A DNA stretch of 64,000 bases. Origin: Plotosus lineatus. Its lineage: Eukaryota; Chordata; Actinopteri; Siluriformes; Plotosidae. Made by a program: the position numbers and the translations under genes. The stretch covers positions 83,531,550-83,595,549 of the forward strand of contig CM045729.1 in the NCBI GenBank assembly GCA_024760905.1, given 5' to 3'. Below are positions 8,563-18,810 of this stretch, piece by piece. Positions within the stretch are counted from its first letter, which is position 1, and each line of letters begins with the position of its first letter. The notes below the pieces were generated by a model. It did no database searches, was not told the origin of the DNA, and worked only from the letters and a program-made list of their open reading frames with translations.

Positions 8563-10905
8563 GGAGATTCTTGCCTAACCTTGTCTGTCAGCCTGCCCAT
8601 CACCATAGCAAACAAGAAGGGGCTGAGAGCTGCCCCTTGATGCAGTCCCACCTCCACCTTGAGCTCTTCTGTCACACCGACAGCACACCTCACCACTGTC
8701 TTACATCTCTCGTACATGTCCTGCACCACTCTAACATACTTCTCTGCCACTCCAGACTTCCTCATGCAATACCACAGTTCCTCTCTCGGCACCCTGTCAT
8801 ATGCTTTCTCCAGATCCACAAAGGCAGCTACTTCTGACCTTCTCTGTACTTATCTATTAACATCCTCAAGGCAAACATTGCATCTGTGGTGCTCTTTCTT
8901 GGCATGAAACCAAACTGTTGTTCACAAATGCTGACCTCTGCCCTTAGTCTTGCTTTTTTCTTTCCAATAACTTCAACGTATGGATCATCAACTTTATCCC
9001 TCTGTAGTTGCCATAACTCTGCACATCTCCCTTGTTCTTAAAAATGGGCACCAGCACACTTCTCCTCCATTCCTCTGGCATCCTCTCACTCTCTAAGACC
9101 TTGTTGAATGTTCTTGTCAGAAAATCTACTGCTACCTCCCCTGGACACTTCCATACCACAACCGGTCATCAGCACCAACTGCCTTTCCATTCTTCATCCT
9201 CTGTAATGCCCTCCTCACTTCACCCTTACTAATCTTTGCTACTTCCTGGTCCTCAACGGTCACCCCTTCTACTCTTTTTTCTCTCTCATTTTCCTCATTC
9301 ATCAGTGCTTCTAAGTACTCTTTCCATCTTCCCAGCACACTTCTGTCATCAGTCAATATATTTCCCTCTCTGTCCTTAATCACTCCAATTTGCTGCACAT
9401 CCTTTCCATCTCTATTTCTCTGCTGTGCCAACCTGTATAAATCATTTTCTCCCTCTTTACTTTCCAACCCAGCATACAAGTCATCAAACGCGCTCTGTTT
9501 GGCCTTTGACACCGCTACCTTCGCCTTACGCTGTGTCTCCCTGTACTCTTGTTTACTCGCTTTGGACCTCTCTATGTCCCACTTCTTCTTAGCTAACCTC
9601 TTCTTTTGTACACACTCCTGCACTTCCTCATTCCACCACCAAGTCTCCTTATCTTCTCCCCTTCCAGATGACACACCAAGTATTCTCCTACCTGTCTCCC
9701 TGATCACATTAGCTGTAGTTGTCCAGTCATCTGGAAGCATTACCTGACCACCCAAAGCCTGTTTCAATTCTTCCTTGAAGACAACACAACACTCCTCCTT
9801 TTTCAGCTTGCACCACTTTGTCTTCTGCTCTGCCTTTGCCTTCTTCCCCTTCCTCATCATCAGCGTCATCCTGCACACCCCCATCCTATGCTCTTTGGCA
9901 ACACTCTCACCCGCTACTACTTTGCAGTCACTGACTTCCTTCAAATTACATCGCCTACATAAGATGTAGTCTACCTGTGTGCTCCTACCTCTGCTTTTAT
10001 AAGTCACTCTATGCTCCTCTCTCTTCTGGAAGAAAGTATTGACGACAGCCATTTCAATCCTTTTTGCAAAATCTACCAGCATCTGTCCTTCTGTGTTCCT
10101 GTCCTTGATACCAAACCTGCCCATCATTTCCTCGTCCCCTCTGTTTCCTGCACCAACATGTCCATTGATGTCTGCACCAATGACTACTCTTTCATCTTTG
10201 GGGGTATTCTGCATCATTTCATCTAAGTCACTCCAGAATCTCTCCTTCTCTTCTAGCTCACATCCTGCCTGTGGGGCATAAGCACTAACAACATTGAACA
10301 TCATGCCTTCAATTTCTAACTTGAGACTCTTCACTCTGTCTGACACTCTTTTCACTTCTAGAACATTTCTGACAAACTCCTCCTTCAAGATGACTCCTAC
10401 TCCATTTCTCTTCCCATCCACACCATGAAAAAACAGCGTAAACCCTGCTCCTAAGCTTCTAGCCTAGCTACCTTTCCACCTGGTCTCCTGAACACACAGT
10501 ATGTCCACCTTCCTCCTATGCATCATATCAGCCAGCTCTCTACCTCTTCCTGCCATAGTTCCAACATTCAAAGTCCCTACTTTCAGTCCTAGCCTCATGC
10601 CTTTCCTCTTCTCTCTCTGCCTACGGACACGCCTCCCACCTCTCCTTCTTCGACGTCTTCGACCAACAGTAGTCCAATTTCCACCAGCACCCTGTTGGTT
10701 AACAGCACTGATGGTGGTCGTTGTTAACCCGGGCCTCGACCGATCCAGTATGAATTTTCTTGATATGACTCGCATGTTTTATTTGGCATTTGTTTTACGC
10801 CGGATGTCCTTTCTGACGCAACCCTCTGCATTTATCCGGGCTTTGGACCGGGTTGAGGGAGAGACAATGGCTTTTGCTCCTCTCTCATGGCTGCATTACT
10901 TTGGT
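8563..10905 (-). mobile_element. Long RTE LINE copy lacking the RT palm (copy B)
   Basis: On minus from 10905: 5' sequence AATGCAGCCATGAG, arginine-rich leader, endonuclease, linker, RT fingers (KGDVQSYGNYRGIKLM, about 9000) and thumb-side blocks (LEKAYDRVPREEL, about 8810), stopping at ESPWT just before the FADD catalytic box. It is the best endonuclease copy in the window. It lies head to head with the RTE piece starting at 10908, leaving two bases between them. Confidence 0.88.
9132..10775 (-). pseudogene. RTE endonuclease-RT open reading frame, broken
   Basis: The first segment (10775-10464) has the basic leader and ILCVQETRWKGS, holding the metal-binding Glu, then a TAG stop at about 10463. 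The second (10421-9132, 429 codons open) carries SAYAPQAG, VIGADINGHVGAG (catalytic Asp/Asn), TQVDYILCR and VAKEHRMGVCRM, where most apurinic-type endonucleases have Ser-Asp-His. A linker rich in Lys/Glu follows. A frame change near 9150 leads into RT at 9159-8944. Expected intact family length is about 900-1000 residues. One nonsense codon, at least one frameshift and the missing RT palm make it inactive. Confidence 0.82.
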
Positions 10906-11375
10906 GATCTTGTATGGTTTAGAAACAGTGGCCCTGGGGAAAAGACAGGAGGCAGAGCTGGAGGTAGCAGAGATGAAAATGTTGAGGTTTTCTTTGGGAG
11001 TAACGAGGATGAATAGGACCAGGAATAAGTACATCAGAGGGACAGCACATGTAAGAGTTTTTGGAGACAAAGTCAGAGAGGTTTGATTGAGATAGTTTTT
11101 ACATGTACCGAGGAGGGATCGTGAGTATATTGGTAGTAGGATGCTGAGGTTGGATGTACCAGGCAGAAGGCCTAGATTAGGGGTCGGGAACCTTTTTGAC
11201 CCAGACAGCCAAAACTAAACACATATTTTAAAATCTAATCCTCTGTGAGCCAGATATATTTTTTAATACTGAATACAACCAAATGGAAAAAGAAGACCAA
11301 CAATTTTAGAGTATAATAAGACTCTGAATTTATTTTAAACAACATTGTTAGAACGAAGAAAGAAACTGCTTTTTG

Positions 11376-11700
11376 CTAATGCGACTTCTGGTGCTGCATG
11401 GTTTTGCTGATGGCTTTGTAGTCTGGTTGATACGTGGTGAAATTCAGTTTCATGCAGATGTTTGCACTTCCATCTGTTAAATGTGACTGCAGGTTGGTCT
11501 TGATGTTTTTCACATGTGAGAAGGACTGCTCGCATGCATATGTGTAGCCTAACATGGTCAATACGTCACGACTCACACGCTGCAGTGTTTCGTATGTGAC
11601 AAGGAGCGTGTTCCAAGTTTTGGCAATCAGCTGGTCTGTGGTTTGAAGTTTTTTTCTGTCTGGTTTGCTTGCCAGCTCTGCTTGGCTTTGTGCAAATGAG
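11376..11700 (-). pseudogene. hAT transposase C-terminal dimerisation domain
   Basis: Minus codons read TYACEQSFSHVKNIKTNLQS then LTDGSANICMKL. This matches the hAT C-terminal pattern of an aromatic residue, C-E-x-x-F-S, N-x-x-K-x-x-x-R/H-x-x-L-T/D. The domain mediates transposase dimers. Upstream catalytic regions are missing, replaced by the nested element. Confidence 0.75.
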
Positions 11701-11894
11701 AGGATCAAAAATGAGGAAAATTTACCTCTTAACCCAAAAACAACTTGCGCAAGCTGTTGCATATAATCAAATAAAATTAAAGTTTCAAATAAAATTAAAG
11801 GTGTCGGCCCTACCCACATACTGGAGAACAGAAAGGATTGGCTCTCTGCTGTGCGCCACAGCGACAAGTGGAAGACAAGCGACAAGTCTGCCCT

Positions 11895-12855
11895 CTAATT
11901 ACGAAATTAATCCGTTCCAGTGCCTGGAAAACTTTCATAAGTAGAGGTGCATTTTACATGTAAAACGCGTGATTCGTTCCAAGGCTCCAAGAGTACCCCA
12001 TAAATCCTTTAAAAATTATAAAGTACACCAATTTTGTATGAAATATGTCTTAAAAGTAAAAGAAAATGATTTACCTTTTTTTTTTAAATATCTTGAATCT
12101 TGAATATCTTAACCACCCATGCGAAGCTTTAAAGTTTGAGGGTTGTTGGTCTGAAGAACCCCCACCCTCACCCCCACCCGCCTTCTCGAGGTCCTTTAAT
12201 ATGGTGGTTGCTTTTTCCGAAATAATTACCTCCGTCAGTGTATCGCCGCTTTTATTGCCTCCTTCTGCTTCAATATCATTCCGAAATAATCGCCTCTGTC
12301 ACTGTATCTCCACTTTTAAGGTCTCCTTATGCTTCAATATCATCCCAATTGTTGAGGGGTTTCGGCCATACTCCTTTGTGATTTTGCTCAACCGCATCCC
12401 ATTTTTGTATTTTTTTTATTATCTCCTGCTTCACTTCGATTGATAACAGAACCCACTTCTTCTTTTCTATGTCACCGAGAATCACTTTCTTGGGGTCCAT
12501 GATGGATAACGAAATGTAACGCTGCAATGGTCAATCTCAAAAAACTCACGAGCCAACAGTCCTGTTCAACTCTCCTTCACACGTGTGACAACCAAGAAGT
12601 ATGGGTACAGGAAGTATGGGTACAATTCAGTTCCCTCCTGGCCAATGGGATGCCAGCAGGGCAGGATGTTGGGAGACAGCCAATGAGAGGTCATCCCACG
12701 CATTGTTTGAATTTTTGAATCGTTCGTTTGGTGCTTTTCGTAAAAATAGGTTGTTTTCGTAAAAAGAGGATGAAGATTTCGGAAAATGTTTTTTATAACC
12801 TGGATTTTTTTGTATTCAGAAGTTTTCGTAAGTAGCGAGCTGACTGTATATAGAT
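11895..12855 (-). mobile_element. Nested Tigger-like element
   Basis: The ends contain ACGAAATTAATCCGTTCCAG (left) and TTTTCGTAAGTAGCGAGCTG (right), typical of TA-flanked pogo/Tigger elements. The interior on minus encodes MDPKKVILGD then MSIEVKQEIIKK-like sequence (about 12497-12400), the start of a CENP-B-type helix-turn-helix. The rest of the transposase is gone. 17590-18250 is a second copy of the same interior (shared CACCAATTTTGTRTGAAA and GGTTGCTTTTTCCGAAATAA). Confidence 0.6.
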
Positions 12856-13280
12856 TAAAATGCGTGAGCTTTATTTGTTTTTGTTTTGTTGGATGGTCTT
12901 TTTCTGTACTTTTATTTAAATGACAGCAAAATTATGTATTAGTTATTCTGTTAATAAAGGCCACCTGATATATCAAAAGAGCCACATCTGGCTCGCAAGC
13001 CATAGGTTCCCGACCCCTGGTCTAGAGGAAGACCAAAGAGCAGATTTATGGATGTGGTGAAGAAGGACATAAAGGTAATTGGTGTAAGAAAAGAAGATGC
13101 AGAGGATAGGGTGAGATGGAGGCAGATGATCCGCTGTGGCGACCCCTGAAGAGAACAGCCAAAAGGAAAAGAAGAACTCTGAACATGGAAGAACTCATCA
13201 AATGCATATAATTTAACACACTCTCTCACAACCAGATGGCCTCATTAAATGACACCCCCCCCCCCCCGTTTCTGAACCGC

Positions 13281-13600
13281 CCAGGCAGGATCAGGAATGA
13301 GTACATCAGAGGGACAGCACATGTTAGATGTTTTGGAGACAAAGTCAGAGAGGCTAGATTGAGATGGTTTGGACATGTACAGAGGAGGGATAGTAAGTAT
13401 ATTGGTAGTAGGATGCTGAGGTTGGAACTACCAGGCAGAAGGCCCAGAGGAAGACCAAAGAGAAGATTTATGGATGTGGTGAAGGCGGACATGAAGGTCG
13501 TTGGAGTAAGAGTAGAAAATGCAGAGGATAGGGTGAGATGGAGGTAGATCATTTGCTGTGGCGACCCCTGAAGGGAACAGCCTACAGGAAAGGAAGAAGA
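13281..13600 (+). mobile_element. RTE 3' fragment
   Basis: Codons RNEYIRGTAHVRCFGDKVRE, then LRWFGHVQRRDS and PGRRPRGRPKRRFMDVV, are followed by the 3' UTR and AAGAAGAAGAA tail (to about 13600). It is 5' truncated and follows a C10 run. Confidence 0.85.
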
Positions 13601-13769
13601 AGAATTGTCACCTGTTTTTCAAATAATGAATGACGACATTTATCGAACTGCTCACTGCTATTATTTGAAGACAAACCTTTTAATTAGAATTAGTGACTCA
13701 ATTACGCAGAATCAGCAGCATGTATGTAATGACTGTTGAGTCGTTTCAAGGACATACCTCCACCTCTCT

Positions 13770-13892
13770 GGATTTTCCCGCACTTGTTTTCTGCTTTCAC
13801 TACAGATCACAATGTCATCTGCAAACATCATAGTCTTTGGGGATTCTTATCTAACCTCATCTGCCAGCTTGTCCATCACCATAGCAATATTA
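13770..13892 (-). mobile_element. RTE RT-core fragment
   Basis: The minus strand encodes the RT palm region around MMFADDIVIC, diverged (MSSANIIVFG in reverse). Only about 120 bp remain. Confidence 0.6.
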
Positions 13893-13929
13893 ATGTTAAT
13901 CTATATGTATCATTCAGTTCAGTTCATTT

Positions 13930-14065
13930 TCTGTTACGGCTTAATCCTAATTAGGGTTGCAGGGAGTCTGGCACCCATCCCAGCCGACTCCGAGCAAGGG
14001 CAGAGTACACCCTGGACAGCCCTGCGATGGCCTGGCCATCGCAGGGCCATCGCAGAGCTACATGT
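13930..14065 (-). repeat. SINE-like tail fragment
   Basis: On minus it reads CAGGGCTGTCCAGGGTGTAC, then GCTGGGATGGGTGCCAG and a GGATTAAGC ending. This is a common fish SINE tail, also at 38713-38835 (minus) and within 38897-39190 (plus). Confidence 0.6.
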
Positions 14066-14074
14066 CTCATTATT

Positions 14075-14395
14075 ATGAAATATTTATAGTTTTTACATAT
14101 TTTACATATATATTGGGTCAAATATATGCGTTTGTGGCAAGTTATATGAATTTGGGTGGGGGTTGGAATGGATTAATTGGTTTTCTGTTATTTCTTAAGG
14201 GACAAATTGTTGAGTAACTCTGCATTATTCGTGGGGGTTGTGTTCTGCCACTTACCACAGATCCTGAAAATCTGTGAATTATTGATGCGTTTTTTAAAAC
14301 CTATGTATGATATTATGTTCAATGAAAAATGCTTCCTAAACACATTCTATGGACAGTCTTACTCATTAATAATTTAATTAAATAATTATTTGAGT
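14075..14395. repeat. Tigger-like MITE fragments
   Basis: 14075-14215 repeats the 2560-2700 block. 14240-14370 (CTGAAAATCTGTGAATTA, then CCTATGTATGATATTA) repeats 53280-53390. Confidence 0.6.
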
Positions 14396-15860
14396 TTACA
14401 TTGAAGCACTTCTGCTTAAACTGTGTTGTTTATGTTTTTGAATTTCAAATTCAGATTCTGGTAATATTCACAGAGGTATTAGTTATGGGAGCCTTGACAT
14501 GTGGAAGGATGTTTCTTGGTCAGAGGGTGCAGAACGTGTTGTAGGACAGCTTCATACCAGAGTTCTCAATTTGCATAGCAGTGTAAATGGGCCGTAAGCT
14601 CTTCTGTAGACCACTTCATTTGCAAACAGTTTTCCGATCTGATAACATGGTTGAAATGTCAGGTCTGTGCATAAATTTGCATACAAAAATCGGTACTTCC
14701 TCATCTACTGTATTTGAATGTTAATTTTGCTTTTCCAGCTCATTCCCCCATTTTGCAGCTGTTCATACTTTTTAAGTTTCTGCTGAGACGCTCTTAATTT
14801 CCCGCATGAGGCGTTCCTGCAGTGTCAGTGACATTCTCTAGACTTACAGCAAGGATGAAAATCAAGTTTCATTTTTTGATTTTTGCTTGGAGACATCTGT
14901 TGGCAGGTCTGATGCACATGTCCACTGGCCATTTCAGACTGTTCCTCTTTCTGGCAAACTCAATTGTGATAAAGAGCAGCTTTCTTTGGAGAACCACTTG
15001 AAGAATCTAACACAGCAAAAACCACTGCATTTTTGCTTGGACATCACATTTTTAACCCTCCAAGTGGCCTTCCTTCTAGATGACTCAGTTTGGCAGCCAG
15101 AACTACAACCAAGTAGATTTGAATGGTGTGTATTGATGTCCATCTGGTTTAGCTCAGACTGGGACATGAGGCCAGGGCCATTGAGATCTAGTTGGGTACT
15201 GAGTTTAGACAGCTGTGAAAATGTAGGCAGCTCATTGATGTCTGGCTGGTTTGGCTTATCAGATGGTTGTGACACAGCCAAGTCACCGGTGTCAAGTTGG
15301 CTACTGACCTCAGGTGGCTGTTGCACTGGGCAAGGCATAGCTGTCATAGGCTTGGGAGGCTGGGCTTCAAGTGCACAGGCATCCGTTTCGCTATTCTTAT
15401 TTTTTTCCCCTCTCTATTCATTCTCTTTTTCTGTGCAGACATGCTGGGTTTTGCTGCATTTTAATTGTAAAGTATTCTCTCCTCTGTTTTACTATCTCTT
15501 GTTCACTTCTGGTATTTGACCTCATGTTGACTTCCCTATGCCTTCCATTCTCCTTCTCAGTGATTATGCATTCCCTGTACTTCCTCATGTTTTCTCACGC
15601 TTGTAATTCATGCAGTCCCTTCTTCCTGTATTCATGAAGGTGGTGCTATTCTTGCAAGTGGTATACTGCATAAAGTTCTGCGTTACTTTTTTATTTTCGC
15701 ACAATGCCTCTGTATCCCTGCAGAGCATTGTGAAATGTTTTTGATGCCACAGAGGCATTAGGGTGATTATTGTTTCTTTGTGCATCAGGTCACTTGAAGG
15801 AGTGAAGACTGAACCTCAGTAGGCAGGATATTCCCAGATATGTAATAGTTTATCTTGAAT
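14396..15860 (-). pseudogene. Degenerate reading frame with ~17-residue repeats
   Basis: On minus, about 15700-15440 reads Lys/Arg/Glu-rich sequence (RKYRECIITEKENGR), though with frame changes. An open segment (about 15419-14934) then contains four imperfect repeats keyed by Q-x-D: SQLDTGDLAVSQ, NQPDINELPTFSQ, TQLDLNGPGLMSQ, NQMDINTHHS. Further on (about 14820-14760) come ERLMREIKS and SQQKLKKYEQ in neighbouring frames, a coiled-coil-like piece with a frameshift. A basic N-region, polar repeats and then a coiled coil recall the N-terminal part of fish DUF7869-type transposon proteins, whose C-terminal part may be the remnant at 47860-49390. That link is inference. A decayed host gene is the alternative. 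Confidence 0.35.
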
Positions 15861-16390
15861 TTTGACCCTGCCTTAACATGTGACTTTCCTCTAATATGAA
15901 TTGAATGTAGCAATATCCCTGTAATCTGTTAAAATCTACCAGGACTAATTTGTGGGCAAAATTTAATTAATGTATTTAAATTTACCCCTAAAATGTACCT
16001 AAATATTCTGGCCCATGAAATGATTAACACGCTTATGACACCCATCATTAGTTTGTCTCCAAATATAATTCTTTTCATATCCACAAAGCTGCAACACAGA
16101 TTGCCAAACAACTTTTTCAAAAATCTTTTTCAAATATATTGTACCATTCACATATCTGCAGACAAAAACTTTCTGTCTTCAGTAACATAGGTTACTATAC
16201 ATGAGATTGCAGAAAAGAAAAGAAAAAAAATCTGAGAAAAGGCAAGGAGTTTGGGGGCTGCCCAGGCCCCCTATGGGGTCAAGGGTCAAAGCCCCGGTGG
16301 GGTTTGAAGGGGTGAAGCCCCCTGAAGCCAGAGATTTTATGTGTTATGTGTTAGCTCTATTTCTACCTTATACTGAGATCTATAATCAAA
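15861..16390. other. No recognisable gene
   Basis: AT-rich, then a short CCCCTATGGGGTC/CCCCGGTGGGG palindromic patch (about 16268-16300). No protein or RNA motif seen. Confidence 0.4.
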
Positions 16391-16394
16391 TAAA

Positions 16395-17580
16395 TATCCT
16401 ATCCAATATCCCAGACTGCACACAGACCTCCAATCACTCCGATCTGCAGCATGTAGCTCCCAGTTATCTATTGGTAGGCCAGTGGTGAGCATATCTCTGT
16501 TGCATACGTCCTTGAAACGCAGCTTAGGTCTGCCATTAGGCCTCGAACCGGATTCCAACTCGCCATACAGCAGATCCTTATGGATTCACCCATCCTCCAT
16601 CCGGTACACATGACCAAGCCACCTCAATCTGCGCTGTCTTAGCAGAGTGAACATCGAGGGGAGTTAGAGACCTTATCTGTCCATGAGATGGAGAGCATGC
16701 GACGGAGACATCTCATATGGAAGACGTTCAAGAGCTTCTCCTGACTAGCATAAGTTGTCCAAGACTCACTACCAAACAATAAGGTGCTCACGATGCAGGC
16801 ACCATACACAGCAACTTTAGTTTGAGTAGTTAGCTTCTTATTCTCCCAGGCATGGGCAGACAGCTTACCCATGTAGGTTTCAACATTACCAATTCTCTTT
16901 CCAATCTCCACTTCAAGACAGTTGTTATTGGAGGTGGTGGAGCCGAGATAGGTCAACTGCGTGATGGCTTCCAGGGTGTAATCTTTGATTTTTACGGCAG
17001 TTATGGCTGCATTTGCCTGGCACATGACATTCATCTTCTTTAGACTGATTGTAAGTTTGAAAGCCTCACATGCGTCAGAAAACTGATGGAGGAGGAGCTG
17101 GAGTTTTTCAGCGCTGTGAGCAATGAGGACAACATCGTCAGCAAAGAGAAGATCACGGATGGCTACCTTGCGCACTTTGGTCTTGGCTCTAAGGCACGCA
17201 GGGTTAAACAGTTTACCATCAGAACAAGATCATATCAGGATGCCTTCTTCAAGAGACTTGAAAGCATGATTCAGTAGAACTGAAAAAAAGACGTTGAAGA
17301 GAGTTGGGGCTAGCTCACATCCTTGTTTTACGCCGCTGTTTATATCGAATGCCTCAGACCTGTTCCCATCATACTGCACTATACCCCAAGACCCATAATG
17401 GAACAATTTGACGAAGCTCAGGAGTTTAGGAGGACAGCCAAGTAAGGGCAGAATCTTAAAAAGGCCATCTCTACTAACAAGGTCAAACGCCTTCATCAAG
17501 TCGATGAATGCAATGTAGAGTGGCTGTTGTTGCTCTTTGCACTTCTCCTGGAGCTGTCTCAAGGAGAAGATCATGTCCAC
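16395..17580 (-). pseudogene. LINE reverse transcriptase, 5' truncated
   Basis: On minus from 17580: MDMIFSLRQLQEKC, YIAFIDLMKAFDLVSR (RT block with catalytic Asp), GVKQGCELAPTLFN. After a frame change come LLFADDVVLIAHSAE (the FADD box, about 17145), LTISLKKMNV, LTYLGSTTS, then the C-terminal DRLKWLGHV-region remnants and WELHAADRSDWRS (about 16470). It belongs with the LINE at 54800-57440, sharing the sequence order and wording. Frameshifts near 17200 and 16650 inactivate it. Confidence 0.8.
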
Positions 17581-17584
17581 CTGC

Positions 17585-17740
17585 TTATTTTGTATGAAAT
17601 ATGTATGAAATATGTGTTAAAAGTAAAACAAAATTATTTATTAAACCATTTAAAATTGTTATTAACATATTGAACCATTATTAAACTGTTATTAACATAT
17701 TAATTAAACCATTATTAAACATTTTTATTAACGCACGCGT

Positions 17741-17782
<42 letters not shown>

Positions 17783-18295
17783 CACTGTCACACTCTATCT
17801 CTCTATCTCTCTCTTATATCATTAAATTAAATTATAAAATCACACCAATTTTGTGTGAAACATGTATGAAATATGTGTTAAAGTAAAAGAAAATGTATTT
17901 ACCTTTTTTTAAATCTCTTGAACCACCCATGCAACGCTTTAAAGTCTGGGGGCTTCTGGTCTGAAGAACCCTCACCTCCACCCCCACCCTCCTTCACAAG
18001 GTCCTTAAATATGCCGGTTGCTTTTTCCGAAATAATCGTCAGTGGGGCGGGATGTTGCGAGACAGCCAATGAGAGAGCAACTCACGCACTGTTTGAACGT
18101 TTGAATGGCGCGTTTTAATTTTTGAATGGTTCTCCCAATAACCTCGTCCACATCCTGCTGTGGAGTCCCTGGATGGCACAATGTAATGGTTTCTGCAAGA
18201 AAAAGTGACACAATTGTTATTTACAACACTTTTTCTCATATTACACTGAGTACAATAGTTATATCAAAAGATAATAGATGATTTAGGGATGAGCG
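17585..18295. repeat. Tigger-like element copy and (AC)n
   Basis: This repeats the interior of the element nested at 11895-12855. (AC)n lies at 17742-17779. No open transposase. Confidence 0.55.
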
Positions 18296-18299
18296 GGGT

Positions 18300-18400
18300 A
18301 GATGATTTTAGGGATGGTTGATCTAGCTCGGGAACATTTTTACGAAGATTTTTACGAAGAAAAAAAAGACATATTTTAAAATCTAAGATCTGAGAGCCAA

Positions 18401-18492
<92 letters not shown>

Positions 18493-18692
18493 AATAAAAG
18501 AAAATAGATGACTAGATTTAAAAGCGCAAGATTTATTCATCTGTTTTTGTTTTATTTGATGCCTTTTTTTGTATTGTTATTTAAATGGAAGTGAAATTAT
18601 GTATTCATTCTGTCACCTAATTTATCTGAGAGCCAGATACAGTCATCAAAAGAGACACATCTGGCTTGCAAGTCATAGGTTCCCGACCTCTG
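18300..18692. repeat. Non-autonomous hAT copy with (AC)n(AT)n
   Basis: The right end GGTTCCCGACCTCTG and internal GAGAGCCAGATACAG match the hAT element at 11178-13019. The coding part is replaced by (AC)n (18401-18424) and (AT)n (about 18431-18489). Confidence 0.65.
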
Positions 18693-18810
18693 ATATATAT
18701 ATGAAGAAACCTTGAGGGGAACCAGGCCCAAATGTAAAACCCATCCTCATTTGGGTAAAATCATAAAGATACAAACCACATACGAGAAATTCATTACAGT
18801 CCAAAATATA

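Larger units (their letters stand above)
11178..13019 (-). mobile_element. hAT element inserted in an RTE copy
   Basis: Ends are TAGGGGTCGGGAACC (left) and the inverse GGTTCCCGACCCCTG (right), typical hAT/Charlie-type TIRs. The flanks GCCTAGAT (11170-11177) and GTCTAGAG (13020-13027) are 8-bp duplications differing at two sites and matching the hAT preference NTCTAGAN. The uninterrupted RTE reads GGCCTAGAGGAAG. The interior holds a transposase tail on minus and a nested Tigger-like element (about 11895-12850). A shorter relative is at about 18300-18692. Confidence 0.85.
10908..13177 (+). mobile_element. RTE 3' part split by an hAT insertion (copy C)
   Basis: The plus frame gives YGLETVALGKRQEAELEVAEM-like sequence (10908-10985) and the C-terminal RRPRGRPK region. 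It is interrupted at 11177 inside GGCCTAGA and resumes at 13020 with TCTAGAGGAAGACC. It ends with the RTE 3' UTR (GGCGACCCCTGAAGAGAACAGCC...AAAGAAGAA, about 13138-13177). Only the thumb/C-terminal part of RT was ever present. 5' truncation is usual for LINEs. Confidence 0.82.

Noticed and set aside
14887..15519. 210-codon plus-strand frame
   Set aside because: No recognisable features and overlaps the minus frame whose internal repeats and composition look more protein-like.
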